A stretch of DNA of 64,000 nucleotides from the NCBI RefSeq assembly GCF_003611035.1, contig NZ_CP030033.1, forward strand, positions 2,356,001 to 2,420,000, written 5' to 3'. Below the pieces are notes generated by a model. The model was not told the DNA's origin. It saw only the letters and a list, made by a program, of their open reading frames with translations, and did not search any database. This document shows, piece after piece, positions 26,891 through 35,471 of the stretch; position 1 is the first letter of the stretch, and every line of letters begins with the position of its first letter. Made by a program: the position numbers and the translations under genes. Origin of the DNA: Cryobacterium soli (GTDB taxonomy: Bacteria > Actinomycetota > Actinomycetes > Actinomycetales > Microbacteriaceae).

Positions 26891-28243
26891 ATCGAACTTC
26901 TACGCCCCCGCGCCCTCTTTCTGCGCCCCCGCCCCATCGACCGGGACATCCTCCGGCTGGCCGTGCCTGCCCTAGGGGCCCTCGTGGCCGAACCGATGTT
27001 CCTGCTGGCCGACTCGGCCATGGTCGGGCACCTGGGCGCCGTGCCATTGGCCGGACTCGGCTTGGCCAGCGCGGTGCTGCAGACCATCATCGGGCTGATG
27101 GTGTTCCTCGCGTACAGCACCACCCCCGCCGTGGCCCGCTGGCTGGGCGCGGGCGACCGGCGCCGCGCGGTGGCCGTGGGCATCGACGGGCTCTGGCTGG
27201 CGTTGGGTCTGGGGCTCGCGCTGGGCGCGGCGGGCTGGTTCGCGGCCCCCGGTCTCGTCGCCCTGTTCGGCGCCGAGCCCGCGGTCACCGCAGCTGCCGC
27301 GGACTACCTGGGGCTGTCGATGCTCGGGGTGCCGGCCATGCTGCTGGTCTTCGCCGCCACCGGGCTGCTGCGCGGGCTGCAGGACACCCGCACGCCGCTC
27401 TGGGTCGCTGGCCTGGGCTTCCTGGTCAACATCCTGCTCAATCTCTGGTTCATCTACGGCCTGGGCCTGGGCCTGGTGGGCTCGGCGCTGGGCACCGTGA
27501 TCGCCCAGTGGGGCATGGTGGCCGTCTACCTCGTCGTGGTCGGGCGGCATGCCCGCCGGGAACGCGCGGCGCTCCGGCCGCACCGCGCGGGTCTGCTCCG
27601 CGGGGCGTCGAGCGGGGGCTGGCTGTTCCTGCGCACCGCGAGCCTGCGCGCGGCCATGCTGCTGGCCGTGTTCGTGGCCACCAGCCTGGGCTCACCGGAG
27701 CTGGCGGCATTCCAGATCGCGATGACCCTCTTCGCCACGCTGGCGTTCGCCCTCGACGCCCTCGCCATCGCCGCCCAGGCACTGGTGGGCCGAGGCCTCG
27801 GCGCCGGGGATGCCGAGCAGGTGGGCCGGGTGCTGCGCCGGTGCCTGGAGTGGGGCATCGGCGGCGGGGTGCTGCTCGGCCTGATCGTGATCGCCGTGAG
27901 CGGCGTGCTCGGCGGCGTCTTCACCAGTGCCACCGAGGTCACCGAGCTGCTGCCACCGACCCTGATCGTGCTGGGCCTGTCTGTGCCGTTGGGTGGCCTG
28001 GTCTTCGTGCTCGACGGCGTGCTGATCGGCGCGGGCGACGCGCGCTACCTCGCCCTCAGCGGCCTGGTCAATCTCGCCGCCTTCCTGCCGATGGCGGGGG
28101 CCGTGCTGCTCTGGGCGCCCAGCGGGGCGACCGGGTTGGCCTGGTTGATGGCCGCCTTCGTCTTCGGTTTCCTCGGCGCCCGCGCGGTGACCCTCTCCCT
28201 GCGCGCCCACGGCACCCGCTGGGTGCGCCTCGGCGCCCGCTGA
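26891..28243 (+). CDS. MATE family efflux transporter (DinF-like), predicted ATC start
   Basis: This is a proton- or sodium-coupled multidrug exporter with twelve helices. The conserved N-terminal DRDILRLAVPALGALVAEPMF region, GVPAMLLVFAATGLLRGLQDTRTP and LDALAIAAQALVGRGLGAGD mark the DinF/MATE family. The first ordinary start in frame, GTG at 26963, begins in the middle of that N-terminal helix. Upstream, TAGAGT at 26879-26884 is followed after 6 nt by ATC at 26891, in frame, with a stop codon just before. No ATG, GTG or TTG lies between. The leaderless geometry shared by many genes here makes ATC the best start (450 residues). Confidence 0.8.
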   Translation: MELLRPRALFLRPRPIDRDILRLAVPALGALVAEPMFLLADSAMVGHLGAVPLAGLGLASAVLQTIIGLMVFLAYSTTPAVARWLGAGDRRRAVAVGIDGLWLALGLGLALGAAGWFAAPGLVALFGAEPAVTAAAADYLGLSMLGVPAMLLVFAATGLLRGLQDTRTPLWVAGLGFLVNILLNLWFIYGLGLGLVGSALGTVIAQWGMVAVYLVVVGRHARRERAALRPHRAGLLRGASSGGWLFLRTASLRAAMLLAVFVATSLGSPELAAFQIAMTLFATLAFALDALAIAAQALVGRGLGAGDAEQVGRVLRRCLEWGIGGGVLLGLIVIAVSGVLGGVFTSATEVTELLPPTLIVLGLSVPLGGLVFVLDGVLIGAGDARYLALSGLVNLAAFLPMAGAVLLWAPSGATGLAWLMAAFVFGFLGARAVTLSLRAHGTRWVRLGAR

Positions 28244-28265
28244 CCTACCGCTGTAGCGTGGGGGA

Positions 28266-29498
28266 ATGACGCAGACACTCCCGCGGCGCGTGCTCACCCG
28301 GTGGCGCACCAGCGTGTTCGCACTGTTCTTCGTGAGCGGGCTCGGCCTCGCGTCATGGGTGTCCCGCATCCCCACCGTGCGCGACGACCTGTCGCTCCGC
28401 ACCGACCAGGTGGGGCTGCTCATCTTCGGGCTCTCGGCCGGCTCGGTCATCGGCCTGGTCTCGGCCGTCTGGCTGCTGGCGGCGCTGGGCGCCCGCCGGG
28501 CCATGGTGCTCTGCGTTGCGGTCTCATCGGCCGGTCTCGTGGTCGTCGGCACCGCCGCCACCTTCTGGGGGTCGGCGCCGCTCGCCTTCGCCGGCCTGGC
28601 CCTGGTGGGCTTCGGGCTGGGGTCGCTCGACGTGATGATGAACGTGGAAGGCGCCGCCGTCGAACGGGAGCTCGGCGTCACCCTGATGCCTCTGCTGCAC
28701 GCCTGCTTCAGCCTGGGCACCGTCGCCGGCGCGCTGCTCGGCGCCGGAGCCGCGGCCACGGGAGTTGCCGTGGCGGGCCATCTCGGTCTCATCGCCGTGT
28801 TCGCCGTGGTGACGGCCGCGATCGCGGTGCGGTTCGTGCCGCTCCGGCCCACCCTCGGCGACGTCGCCTCCCCCGACGACCACACCGTGGTGCGGCCGAA
28901 CTGGCGTGAGCGGATGCGCACGAGCCTGGCCGTCTGGCGCGACTCGAGCATCCTGCTCATCGGGGTGATCGTGCTCGGCATGACCTTCGCCGAGGGGTCG
29001 GCGAGCGACTGGTTGGCCCTGGCCGTGGTGGACGGCCACGGGCAGAGTGACGCGACAGGGGCCCTGGTCTTCGGCGTCTTCGTGACGGCGATGACCGTGG
29101 GCCGGGTGGCCGGCGGGCCGGTGCTCGACCGGCTGGGCCGGGTGCCGGTGCTGCGGGCCTGCTCGGCGCTGGGCGTCTTTGGGCTGCTGCTGGTGATCCT
29201 CGCCCCCTCCACGCCGCTGCTCATCGTGGGCACCGTGCTCTGGGGCCTTGGTGCGTCGCTGGGCTTCCCTGTGGGCATGTCGGCCGCGGCCGACGACACC
29301 GCCAACGCGGCCGCCCGGGTGAGCGCCGTCGCCATGATCGGGTATTTCGCCTTCCTGGTCGGGCCACCCGTTCTGGGCCTGATCGGCGAGCAGTGGGGCA
29401 TCCTGAACGCGCTGTACGTGATCGTGCTGCTCATGGCGGTGGCCGGACTGGCCGCCCCGGCCGCCCGCGAGCGCGCGAGCAACCGCGCCGCCGGTTAA
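28266..29498 (+). CDS. MFS transporter (YbjJ-like)
   Basis: This 410-residue twelve-helix major facilitator starts TRWRTSVFALFFVSGLGLASWVSRIP. It has the motif GFGLGSLDVMMNVEGAAVERELG and LMPLLHACFSLGTVAGALLGAG, seen in the YbjJ/fucose-permease-like subgroup of sugar or drug transporters. The substrate is unknown. TAGCGT lies 6 nt before the ATG. The G-run between them is too close to act as a normal ribosome-binding site, so the gene is probably leaderless. It follows the MATE gene by 22 bp. Confidence 0.9.
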   Translation: MTQTLPRRVLTRWRTSVFALFFVSGLGLASWVSRIPTVRDDLSLRTDQVGLLIFGLSAGSVIGLVSAVWLLAALGARRAMVLCVAVSSAGLVVVGTAATFWGSAPLAFAGLALVGFGLGSLDVMMNVEGAAVERELGVTLMPLLHACFSLGTVAGALLGAGAAATGVAVAGHLGLIAVFAVVTAAIAVRFVPLRPTLGDVASPDDHTVVRPNWRERMRTSLAVWRDSSILLIGVIVLGMTFAEGSASDWLALAVVDGHGQSDATGALVFGVFVTAMTVGRVAGGPVLDRLGRVPVLRACSALGVFGLLLVILAPSTPLLIVGTVLWGLGASLGFPVGMSAAADDTANAAARVSAVAMIGYFAFLVGPPVLGLIGEQWGILNALYVIVLLMAVAGLAAPAARERASNRAAG

Positions 29499-29507
29499 GC
29501 TCGTTCA

Positions 29508-30203
29508 GTGCGCCTCGTAATAGCTCAGTGTTCAGTTGACTACGCCGGACGGCTCAGCGCGCATTTGCCGCTGGCCACCCGCCTGCTCATGCTCAAGTCC
29601 GACGGCAGCCTGCTCGTGCACTCCGACGGCGGCTCCTACAAGCCGTTGAACTGGATGAGCCCACCGTGCAGCCTGGCCGTCTCGCAGCCTGACGAGCTGC
29701 AAGTGGAGGCCGGCATCACCGAGCTGTGGACGGTGACGCACGCCAAGACCGCCGACCAGCTCATCGTGAGCATCTACGAGGTGCAGCATGACTCCGCGCA
29801 CGAGCTCGGCGTCGACCCCGGTCTGATCAAGGACGGTGTCGAGGCGCACCTGCAGAAGCTGCTCGCCGAGCACATCCACCTGCTCGGCGACGGCCACACG
29901 CTGGTGCGCCGCGAATACATGACCGCGATCGGTCCGGTCGACATCCTGGCCCGGGATGCCTCGGGCGCCTCGGTGGCCGTGGAGCTCAAGCGCCGCGGCG
30001 ACATCGACGGCGTCGAACAGCTCACCCGCTACCTCGAGCTGATGAACCGCGACCCGCACCTCGCGCCCGTGGTGGGCGTGTTCGCCGCGCAGCAGATCAA
30101 GCCGCAGGCGCGGATGCTGGCCGAGGACCGTGGCATCCGCTGCCTGGTGCTCGACTACGACGCGATGCGCGGCCTGGACGACACGGCCTCGAAGCTCTTC
30201 TAG
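29508..30203 (+). CDS. nucS: Mismatch-specific endonuclease NucS/EndoMS
   Basis: NucS cuts both strands at mismatches and provides the non-canonical mismatch repair of Actinobacteria lacking MutS and MutL. The 231-residue protein has the N-terminal DNA-binding half ([16 protein letters not shown]) and a RecB-like nuclease domain. Catalytic residues lie in [36 protein letters not shown], with the D, E-x-K and Q characteristic of the fold. TAAGCT lies 6 nt before the GTG with no ribosome-binding site. A palindromic repeat follows the stop. Confidence 0.95.
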   Translation: MRLVIAQCSVDYAGRLSAHLPLATRLLMLKSDGSLLVHSDGGSYKPLNWMSPPCSLAVSQPDELQVEAGITELWTVTHAKTADQLIVSIYEVQHDSAHELGVDPGLIKDGVEAHLQKLLAEHIHLLGDGHTLVRREYMTAIGPVDILARDASGASVAVELKRRGDIDGVEQLTRYLELMNRDPHLAPVVGVFAAQQIKPQARMLAEDRGIRCLVLDYDAMRGLDDTASKLF

Positions 30204-30210
30204 GCCCGAC

Positions 30211-30270
30211 TGTTCCCCGCACGGACAATTGGTCCCGGCATACCGGGCGCAATAGTCCGGAGTGGCAACA
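30211..30270. repeat. Palindromic intergenic repeat, family B copy 1
   Basis: This is a 60-bp interrupted palindrome with core CGGACAATTG...CAATAGTCCG around CCCGG...CCGGG. The ends TGTT and AACA are also complementary. It starts 8 bp after the nucS stop. A close relative lies at 57751-57810 after gntK. Confidence 0.75.
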
Positions 30271-30377
30271 ATTACGGCAGGCTCCGGGCGGGAGACGGCT
30301 GGGAATGGCGTGTCGCTCATACCCTGATCAAGCCTCACATGCAAGGGTTTGCTCCTTACGGCCCTAAGATGTTGCGA

Positions 30378-31046
30378 GTGAACCCCACCTTGACGCGCAC
30401 CTGGAGCGCCATCCTCTTCGACCTCGACGGAACCATCACGGACTCCGCCCCGGCCATCACGAACTCGTTGGCCCGCACCTTTGCCCTGCTGGGCCGCCCG
30501 GTCCCCTCTGACACCGAGCTGATGGCCTACGTCGGCCCGCCCCTGCTCGCGGCCTTCGGCGAGTACGCCGGCATGACCCCCGACGAGGCCCTCGAGGCCC
30601 TGGCCGTGTACCGCGCCGACTACCAGGGCCCGGCCTCGCTCGACACCGCGGTGTACCCGGGCGTCGCCGGCCTGCTCGAGCGCATCCACGAGGCCGGCAT
30701 CCCGCTGGGCCTAGCCACGAGCAAGCCCGAGCACACCGCCATCGCGATCCTCGAGCACTTCGACCTGGCCCAGTACTTCACCGTCATGGTCGGCGCCACC
30801 GAGAACGAGACCCGCAGCGCCAAGGCCGACATCGTCGAAGAGGCCCTCGTGCGCTTCACGGCGGCCGGCGTGGACACCTCCGCGGTCGTCATGGTGGGCG
30901 ACCGCAGCTACGACGCCGAGGGCGCCGCGGCCAACGGAGTGCCCACGATCCTCGTCGAGTGGGGCTACGGCTCCCCCGCGGAGGCCGCGCTGGCCACCGC
31001 CGTTGTGCACTCCACCGACCAGCTCGGCAAACTGCTGCTCGGCTGA
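30378..31046 (+). CDS. HAD family hydrolase (phosphoglycolate-phosphatase-like)
   Basis: This 222-residue HAD phosphatase has motif I AILFDLDGTITDSAPA, a helical cap, motif II GLATSKPEH, motif III with K in ENETRSAKADIVEEAL, and motif IV VVMVGDRSYDAEGAAAN. It fits the Gph/PpaX subgroup; the substrate is not certain. TAAGAT at 30365-30370 is 7 nt before the GTG at 30378, the preferred leaderless start. An in-frame ATG at 30369 overlaps that hexamer. A U-tract terminator follows. Confidence 0.9.
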   Translation: MNPTLTRTWSAILFDLDGTITDSAPAITNSLARTFALLGRPVPSDTELMAYVGPPLLAAFGEYAGMTPDEALEALAVYRADYQGPASLDTAVYPGVAGLLERIHEAGIPLGLATSKPEHTAIAILEHFDLAQYFTVMVGATENETRSAKADIVEEALVRFTAAGVDTSAVVMVGDRSYDAEGAAANGVPTILVEWGYGSPAEAALATAVVHSTDQLGKLLLG

Positions 31047-31108
31047 CCAGCCCTCGCGCAACATCCGCGCCGCCCAACGAGTGCGTGCGGTGCTCCCGGT
31101 TGCAGCAC

Positions 31109-31143
31109 AGTGCCCCTTCACACATCGTGAAGGGGCACTTTTT
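31109..31143 (+). terminator. Intrinsic terminator after HAD gene
   Basis: 13-bp arms AGTGCCCCTTCAC (31109-31121) and its complement (31127-31139) flank a 5-nt loop and are followed by five T residues. This is one of the few U-tract terminators in the window. Confidence 0.92.
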
Positions 31144-31279
31144 CGCACGTCAGCGAGTTCGTCGGCGCTGAATTGCCGCATCCGGCCCTGTCAGCAGCGC
31201 TGAAGGAGCCGTTCGGCGCAACTCGCGGATGCGCCGGGAGGCCCCAGATCACCCATACCGAGGTTCGTCGTGGCCGTCG

Positions 31280-32005
31280 TCAGCCAAGCTGCGCGTTCAG
31301 CTTGTCGTAGAAGACCCGGGGGTCTCCGGCCAGCGAGGCCTTGACCATGGCACTCCAGTCGTCGACGATGACCTCGATCGCACCGGTCGCCAAGCCGTCG
31401 AGCGTCGCCCGTGCCACCTCACGGGGGTGGATCATCGCCCCCTGGTACCCGGCCATGATGTCGGTGTCAGCAGCTCCGAGGTGCACGCCCTGCACGAGGG
31501 TGTTCTGCCCGGCCAGTTCTTGCCTCACCGCGTTGGTCATGTTCCATTCGGCGGCCTTCGCGACACCGTAAGCGCCGTTTCCCGGCGCCTGGAACCACGA
31601 CAGCGCTGAGAGCACGTTACTGATGGAGCCGCCGCCGTTCGCGGCGAGAACCGGGGCGAACTCCCGGATGACGTCGAGAGTGCCCCAGAAGTGGGTGTCC
31701 AGCTCGCGCCGGATACCGGCGAGGTCTCCGGTGACGAGAGGCGTGCCGGTCGAGATCCCCGCGTTGTTGATGAGCAGGGTCACATCGGATGCGTCCCGTG
31801 CCGCAGCGACGATCGAAGCATGGTCGGTCAGATCCAGTCGAAGTACGTCCACACCGGGTGCGTCGATCGACTCCGGCCGCCGGGCGGTTGCATAGATCTT
31901 CTTCACCCCGCGAGCCCGGAGCTCGTCGACGAATTGCCTGCCGATGCCCCGATTCGCTCCGGTGACGAGTGCAACCTGGTCCGTAAAAATCACTATGTCT
32001 CTCAT
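31280..32005 (-). CDS. SDR family oxidoreductase
   Basis: This 241-residue classical short-chain dehydrogenase has ALVTGANRGIGRQFVDELRARG, the NNAG motif in LLINNAGIS, an active-site segment SNVLSALSW, and YGVAKAAEW carrying the Tyr and Lys. The start at ATG 32005 gives MRDIVIFTDQVALVTG. An upstream GTG extension is possible but adds no conserved residues. It is divergent from a MerR regulator 79 bp away, which probably controls it. The substrate is unknown. Confidence 0.87.
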   Translation of the reverse strand: MRDIVIFTDQVALVTGANRGIGRQFVDELRARGVKKIYATARRPESIDAPGVDVLRLDLTDHASIVAAARDASDVTLLINNAGISTGTPLVTGDLAGIRRELDTHFWGTLDVIREFAPVLAANGGGSISNVLSALSWFQAPGNGAYGVAKAAEWNMTNAVRQELAGQNTLVQGVHLGAADTDIMAGYQGAMIHPREVARATLDGLATGAIEVIVDDWSAMVKASLAGDPRVFYDKLNAQLG

Positions 32006-32056
32006 TTCATCTCTGGTCGGCACTGTGGGCACGACCTGGTGAGAGTTACACTAAGA

Positions 32057-32075
32057 CCTGACGTTGACGTGAAGG
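32057..32075. promoter_or_regulatory. Imperfect dyad in the MerR/SDR divergent promoter
   Basis: CCTGACGTTGACGTGAAGG contains a central ACGT-TG-ACGT dyad with CCT/AGG ends. It lies 10 bp before the MerR gene and within the only space available for both promoters, so it is a candidate MerR-family operator. Confidence 0.5.
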
Positions 32076-32084
32076 GCAAGTCTC

Positions 32085-32492
32085 ATGGCAGAAGTGATGA
32101 AAAAACTCCGGATCGGAGACGTCGCGAGCCGAGCGGGCGTGAGTTCACGCGCGTTGCGCTATTACGAGGAGAAACATCTCCTGATGCCCGAGCGATCCGC
32201 AAGCGGCCAGCGGGTCTATGACATCTCTGCGGTGGACCGCGTGCTGTTCATTCAGCAGTTGTTCGCCGCGGGGCTCTCCAGCCGCACGATCCTCGACGTT
32301 CTCCCATGCATGGATTCCGGGCACGCAAGCCCGGAGATCCTGGACGTCCTTGTGGCGGAACGAGACCGCATCGCGCTCGGCATAGCAGAGCTGAGTCAGG
32401 CACACGCCGAGCTCGAGAGAATGATCTCCGTGACCGTCGAATCCAATCCGGACATCCGCCACACGAGTCAGAGCGCCGCAGCCGTCCTCTGA
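32085..32492 (+). CDS. MerR family transcriptional regulator
   Basis: The 135-residue protein has the N-terminal MerR winged helix LRIGDVASRAGVSSRALRYYEEKHLL, then RVYDISAVDRVLFIQQLFAAGLS and a C-terminal coiled coil for dimerisation. There is only one Cys (VLPCMDSG), so a metal- or thiol-sensing site is not evident. It resembles the small MerR proteins that control a neighbouring oxidoreductase. AAGGG precedes the ATG by 10 nt. It is divergent from the SDR gene, and the convergent hxlA follows. Confidence 0.92.
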   Translation: MAEVMKKLRIGDVASRAGVSSRALRYYEEKHLLMPERSASGQRVYDISAVDRVLFIQQLFAAGLSSRTILDVLPCMDSGHASPEILDVLVAERDRIALGIAELSQAHAELERMISVTVESNPDIRHTSQSAAAVL

Positions 32493-32550
32493 GCAGGACC
32501 GAGACCAGCGAGCCGAGAGCGATGGCTCCCGGCTCGCCGAGGTCGGTTGG

Positions 32551-33174
32551 TCAGGCGATGGCGGCGCGCAGCTCGGCCGCCGCGGCGGCCGGGTCGGCGG
32601 CGCTGTAGATGGCGCTGCCCGCGACGGCGACGGATGCCCCGGCGCGCTGCACCGAGGCGATGGTCGACGCGGAGACCCCGCCTGCCAGGGAGAACGGCAC
32701 CTTGGCGGTCTCACCGGCAGTGAGCAGGGTGTCCAGGGAGAAGCCGTCCTCGGCCTGCTCGTCCAGGCCCGCGTGCATCTCCACGAAGACGGCGCCGAGC
32801 GCGGTGACCTCGCGGGCGCGGGTGACCTTGTCGGCCACGCCGATGAGGTCCACGACGATGCCCTTGTTGTGCTTGGTCGCGGCCGTGACCGCGCCCACGA
32901 TGGTGCTGTCGCCGGCCGTGCCGAGCACGGTGACGAGGTCGGCGCCAGCGGTGAAGGCGAGGTCGGCCTCGAGCTCACCGGCATCCATGGTCTTGAGATC
33001 GGCGAACACGATCTTGTCGGGGTGCGCCTGCTTGATGGCCGTGACGGCGCGCATGCCCTCGGCCTTGATGAGGGGCGTGCCGAGCTCGATGATGTCGACG
33101 TGCGGGGCGACCTGGCCGGCCAGGGTCAGCGCGTCGGCGGTGGTGAGAACGTCCATTGCAACCTGAAGCTTCAT
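32551..33174 (-). CDS. hxlA: 3-Hexulose-6-phosphate synthase
   Basis: HPS condenses formaldehyde with ribulose 5-phosphate to hexulose 6-phosphate, the fixation step of the ribulose monophosphate pathway. The 207-residue TIM-barrel protein of the OMP-decarboxylase/KGPDC superfamily has MKLQVAMDVLTTADALTLAG and the D-x-K-x-x-D signature FADLKTMDAGELE. It also has VVDLIGVADKVTRARE, FVEMHAGLDEQAE and FSLAGGVSASTI. It is transcribed 57 bp after hxlB. In a non-methylotroph this pair usually detoxifies formaldehyde or supplies pentose phosphates. Confidence 0.94.
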   Translation of the reverse strand: MKLQVAMDVLTTADALTLAGQVAPHVDIIELGTPLIKAEGMRAVTAIKQAHPDKIVFADLKTMDAGELEADLAFTAGADLVTVLGTAGDSTIVGAVTAATKHNKGIVVDLIGVADKVTRAREVTALGAVFVEMHAGLDEQAEDGFSLDTLLTAGETAKVPFSLAGGVSASTIASVQRAGASVAVAGSAIYSAADPAAAAAELRAAIA

Positions 33175-33231
33175 GGGGAACTGCTTTCTGTCTATCGGTG
33201 GGTCGTGCGGGAAAGGAGGGGGGACGCGGGG

Positions 33232-33942
33232 CTACTCGAGGTTGGCGTGCCGCGGCCAGAGCTCGGCGGCGGTGATGCCGGATGCCTGCCAGAGAGTGTG
33301 GAAGACGGCGTCGCCGAGCAGGAGCACGGCCTGCTCGAACAGGCCGCCGGAGTATTGCTCCGACCGGGTGCCGCCGTGGTCCTGCTTCTCGGCCGCGGGA
33401 ACGAGCACCGTGACGTCGGCCAGGCCGGCCAGCGGGGAGGATGCGGCCGTCGTGAGGGCCAGCACGGTCGCGCCCACTCCGTGCGCGGTCTCGGCGGCCC
33501 GCACGATGCCGGCCGTGCTGCCGGAGCCGCTGGCGACCAGGAGCACATCGGTGGCCGTGATCGCAGGCGTCGTGACGTCGCCGACCACGTGCACGTGCAG
33601 GCCGAGGTGCATCAGGCGCATGGCCGTCATCTTGAGCGCAAGTCCCGACCGGCCGGCGCCGAGCACGAAGACCCGGTCGGCCGCGCGCAGCCGGTTCGCC
33701 ACGGCGTCGAGGTTCGCGGCGATGCCGGAGTTCGCGGCAGCGTCGGCGTTCACGGCACTGCCGGCGTCGGCACCGTCGGGCGCGGCCAGGCGTGCGGCCA
33801 GCGCCGTGTTCTCGGCCAGGATCGTTTGGAGCGACGAGAGCACGCCGAGCGGGGAAGCAGGGGCGACCTCGGTGGCGGCAGGAGCGGCACCGGTCGAAGC
33901 GACGGGTGGCACGGGAGGGTGGAGGGGTTCGGTGCGGGCCAT
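33232..33942 (-). CDS. hxlB: 6-Phospho-3-hexuloisomerase
   Basis: PHI isomerises hexulose 6-phosphate to fructose 6-phosphate. The 236-residue SIS-domain protein has VFVLGAGRSGLALKMTAMRLMHLGLHVHVVGD, VLLVASGSGSTAGIVRAAE and the catalytic-region EQYSGGLFEQAVLLLGD. The Ala/Pro-rich N-terminal extension of about 35 residues from the ATG at 33942 is unusual, so an internal start is possible, but GAGGG adjoins this ATG. It is the first gene of the hxlBA operon, divergent from an ATPase-LuxR regulator, with a perfect dyad between them. Confidence 0.92.
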   Translation of the reverse strand: MARTEPLHPPVPPVASTGAAPAATEVAPASPLGVLSSLQTILAENTALAARLAAPDGADAGSAVNADAAANSGIAANLDAVANRLRAADRVFVLGAGRSGLALKMTAMRLMHLGLHVHVVGDVTTPAITATDVLLVASGSGSTAGIVRAAETAHGVGATVLALTTAASSPLAGLADVTVLVPAAEKQDHGGTRSEQYSGGLFEQAVLLLGDAVFHTLWQASGITAAELWPRHANLE

Positions 33943-33993
33943 CCCTCTATGGTTGCCGCCGGCGGGTAGGCATGCGGCCCACCGAACGGGGAG

Positions 33994-34019
33994 CCGCCCT
34001 ACCCGGACGGGTAGGGCGG
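33994..34019. promoter_or_regulatory. Perfect operator-like dyad between hxlB and its regulator
   Basis: Arms CCGCCCTACCCG and CGGGTAGGGCGG flank a 2-bp centre. A further half-site CGGGTAGG lies at 33963-33970. The dyad is about 50 bp upstream of the regulator's inferred transcription start and 52 bp upstream of the hxlB ATG, consistent with control of one or both genes. Confidence 0.75.
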
Positions 34020-34056
34020 GGCGGGATCTACCGTGGATTCGGGATAGGCTGATCGG

Positions 34057-35328
34057 ATGAAAGCGCTCGGAACGTCCCGTTCGATCGAACTGCTCGGCTC
34101 CCTGCAGACCGTGATCGCCAGCCCCCTGCCCGAGATCGCGGGTCACTTCTCCGAGCTGTTGCGGCCCCTGCTCGGTCACAGCGCCCTCGTGATCTTCACC
34201 GAAGACTGCACCGGCCGGCCGCAGAAGAAGGCCGGCGACAAGGCGATCATGGACGAGGTCACGCTGCCCGAGCTGGACGCCGTGCGCCGCGCCTTGGCCG
34301 CAGACGCCTCAGACCCCTGGGGCCGGCGGGCCGTGATCGGCGGGTCCGACCGCCCCATCACGGCCTGGACCGCGTCGACGGGCGCCCTGCTGGTGCTCAC
34401 CGACCCCGAGCTCACGGCGGCCGGAGCCGCAGACCCGGAATCGACCCTCGCCATGATCGGTCGGCTCTGGCAGCTCGTGGCCACGAGCATCCGCCAGCAG
34501 GTGGCCGCGGCCGCCCCCGCCTACCTACAAGACTCCCGGGCGGCGTCGGCCGAACGCGCCAAGCTCATTGCCGACCTCACGGATGCCCACTCGACCACCC
34601 TCGAGTCGCTGCTGGCGGTGCTCCGCGCGCCCAGTGTGAGCGCCGAGGCCGCCCGCCAGACCGCGATCGAACTCGCGGCCAGCGCCATGGTCAGCCTGCG
34701 GGCCGTGTCCGACCGGGACCGCTCGCTGGCCGAGGAACCGGTGGCACAGGCTTTCGCCCGGCTGCGCGACGATCTGCGGCCCCTCGTGCGCTTCGGCGAC
34801 CTCGACGTGCAGTTCATCGAGCCGCCCGCGAACGGACGCGCCCTGCCCGGCGAGGTGGCGCACGCCGGCCGGGCGATCGTGCGCGGCGCCGTGCTCGCCC
34901 TGGTCGAGCAGTCCGGCGTGAGCCGGGTGCGGGTGCAGTGGGACTGCGACGGCAGCAACCTGCTCATCCAGATCCGGGACGACGGCGCCGGCGCCCTCAC
35001 GGCAGACTCCCCCGGAGTCAGCCCGCTCACGGCCCGGGTGGCCGCACTCGGCGGCAGCTTCGACGTGCAGGCCACCGCCGGCTGGGGCTCTGAACTGACA
35101 GTGGCACTGCCGCTGGATGCGCCCCTGGCGCCGCTCAGCCCCGCCGCGGAGTGGGGACTGAGCCCGCGCGAGCAGGGCGTCCTGGCCCTGGTGGCCTCCG
35201 GTGCCCGCAACAAGGCCATCGCCGCCGAACTGGTGATCAGCGAGAACACAGTGAAGTTCCACGTGGCCAATCTGCTGCGCAAGGTGGGCGCGTCCACCCG
35301 CTCCGAGCTGGCCGCGCTGGCGCGCTGA
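34057..35328 (+). CDS. Transcription regulator with GHKL-ATPase-like and LuxR-type HTH domains
   Basis: This 423-residue protein has an N-terminal half resembling a degenerate GAF/sensor region. A histidine-kinase-like helical segment follows (AERAKLIADLTDAHSTTLESLL, without an obvious phospho-acceptor His box). Then comes an ATPase-like lobe with IQIRDDGAGALT and LTARVAALGGSFDVQATAGWGSELTVALP. The C-terminal LuxR/NarL helix-turn-helix (LSPREQGVLALVASGARNKA to the end, about residues 366-423) includes IAAELVISENTVKFHVANLL. Thus a kinase-like module and a DNA-binding module sit in one chain. TAGGCT lies 6 nt before the ATG. It is divergent from hxlBA and presumably their regulator. Confidence 0.85.
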   Translation: MKALGTSRSIELLGSLQTVIASPLPEIAGHFSELLRPLLGHSALVIFTEDCTGRPQKKAGDKAIMDEVTLPELDAVRRALAADASDPWGRRAVIGGSDRPITAWTASTGALLVLTDPELTAAGAADPESTLAMIGRLWQLVATSIRQQVAAAAPAYLQDSRAASAERAKLIADLTDAHSTTLESLLAVLRAPSVSAEAARQTAIELAASAMVSLRAVSDRDRSLAEEPVAQAFARLRDDLRPLVRFGDLDVQFIEPPANGRALPGEVAHAGRAIVRGAVLALVEQSGVSRVRVQWDCDGSNLLIQIRDDGAGALTADSPGVSPLTARVAALGGSFDVQATAGWGSELTVALPLDAPLAPLSPAAEWGLSPREQGVLALVASGARNKAIAAELVISENTVKFHVANLLRKVGASTRSELAALAR

Positions 35329-35471
35329 CCGCGCCAGAAACGACCGCAGATAAAAGGACTTCGGCGGCGAACCAGGACGCAATCTGCAATCCCGTCCCCC
35401 TAACCGCACTCTTGCCTCTGGAGCCTGCGGATCGGGAGACCAGGGCGGGCGCAGAGGCTCCCGCGAACGAC

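Noticed and set aside
26883..26972. 29-codon frame starting at the GTG inside the MATE promoter region
   Set aside because: It is out of frame with the transporter, has Pro/Ser/Ala-rich composition and lies too close to the TAGAGT hexamer to be a leaderless start.
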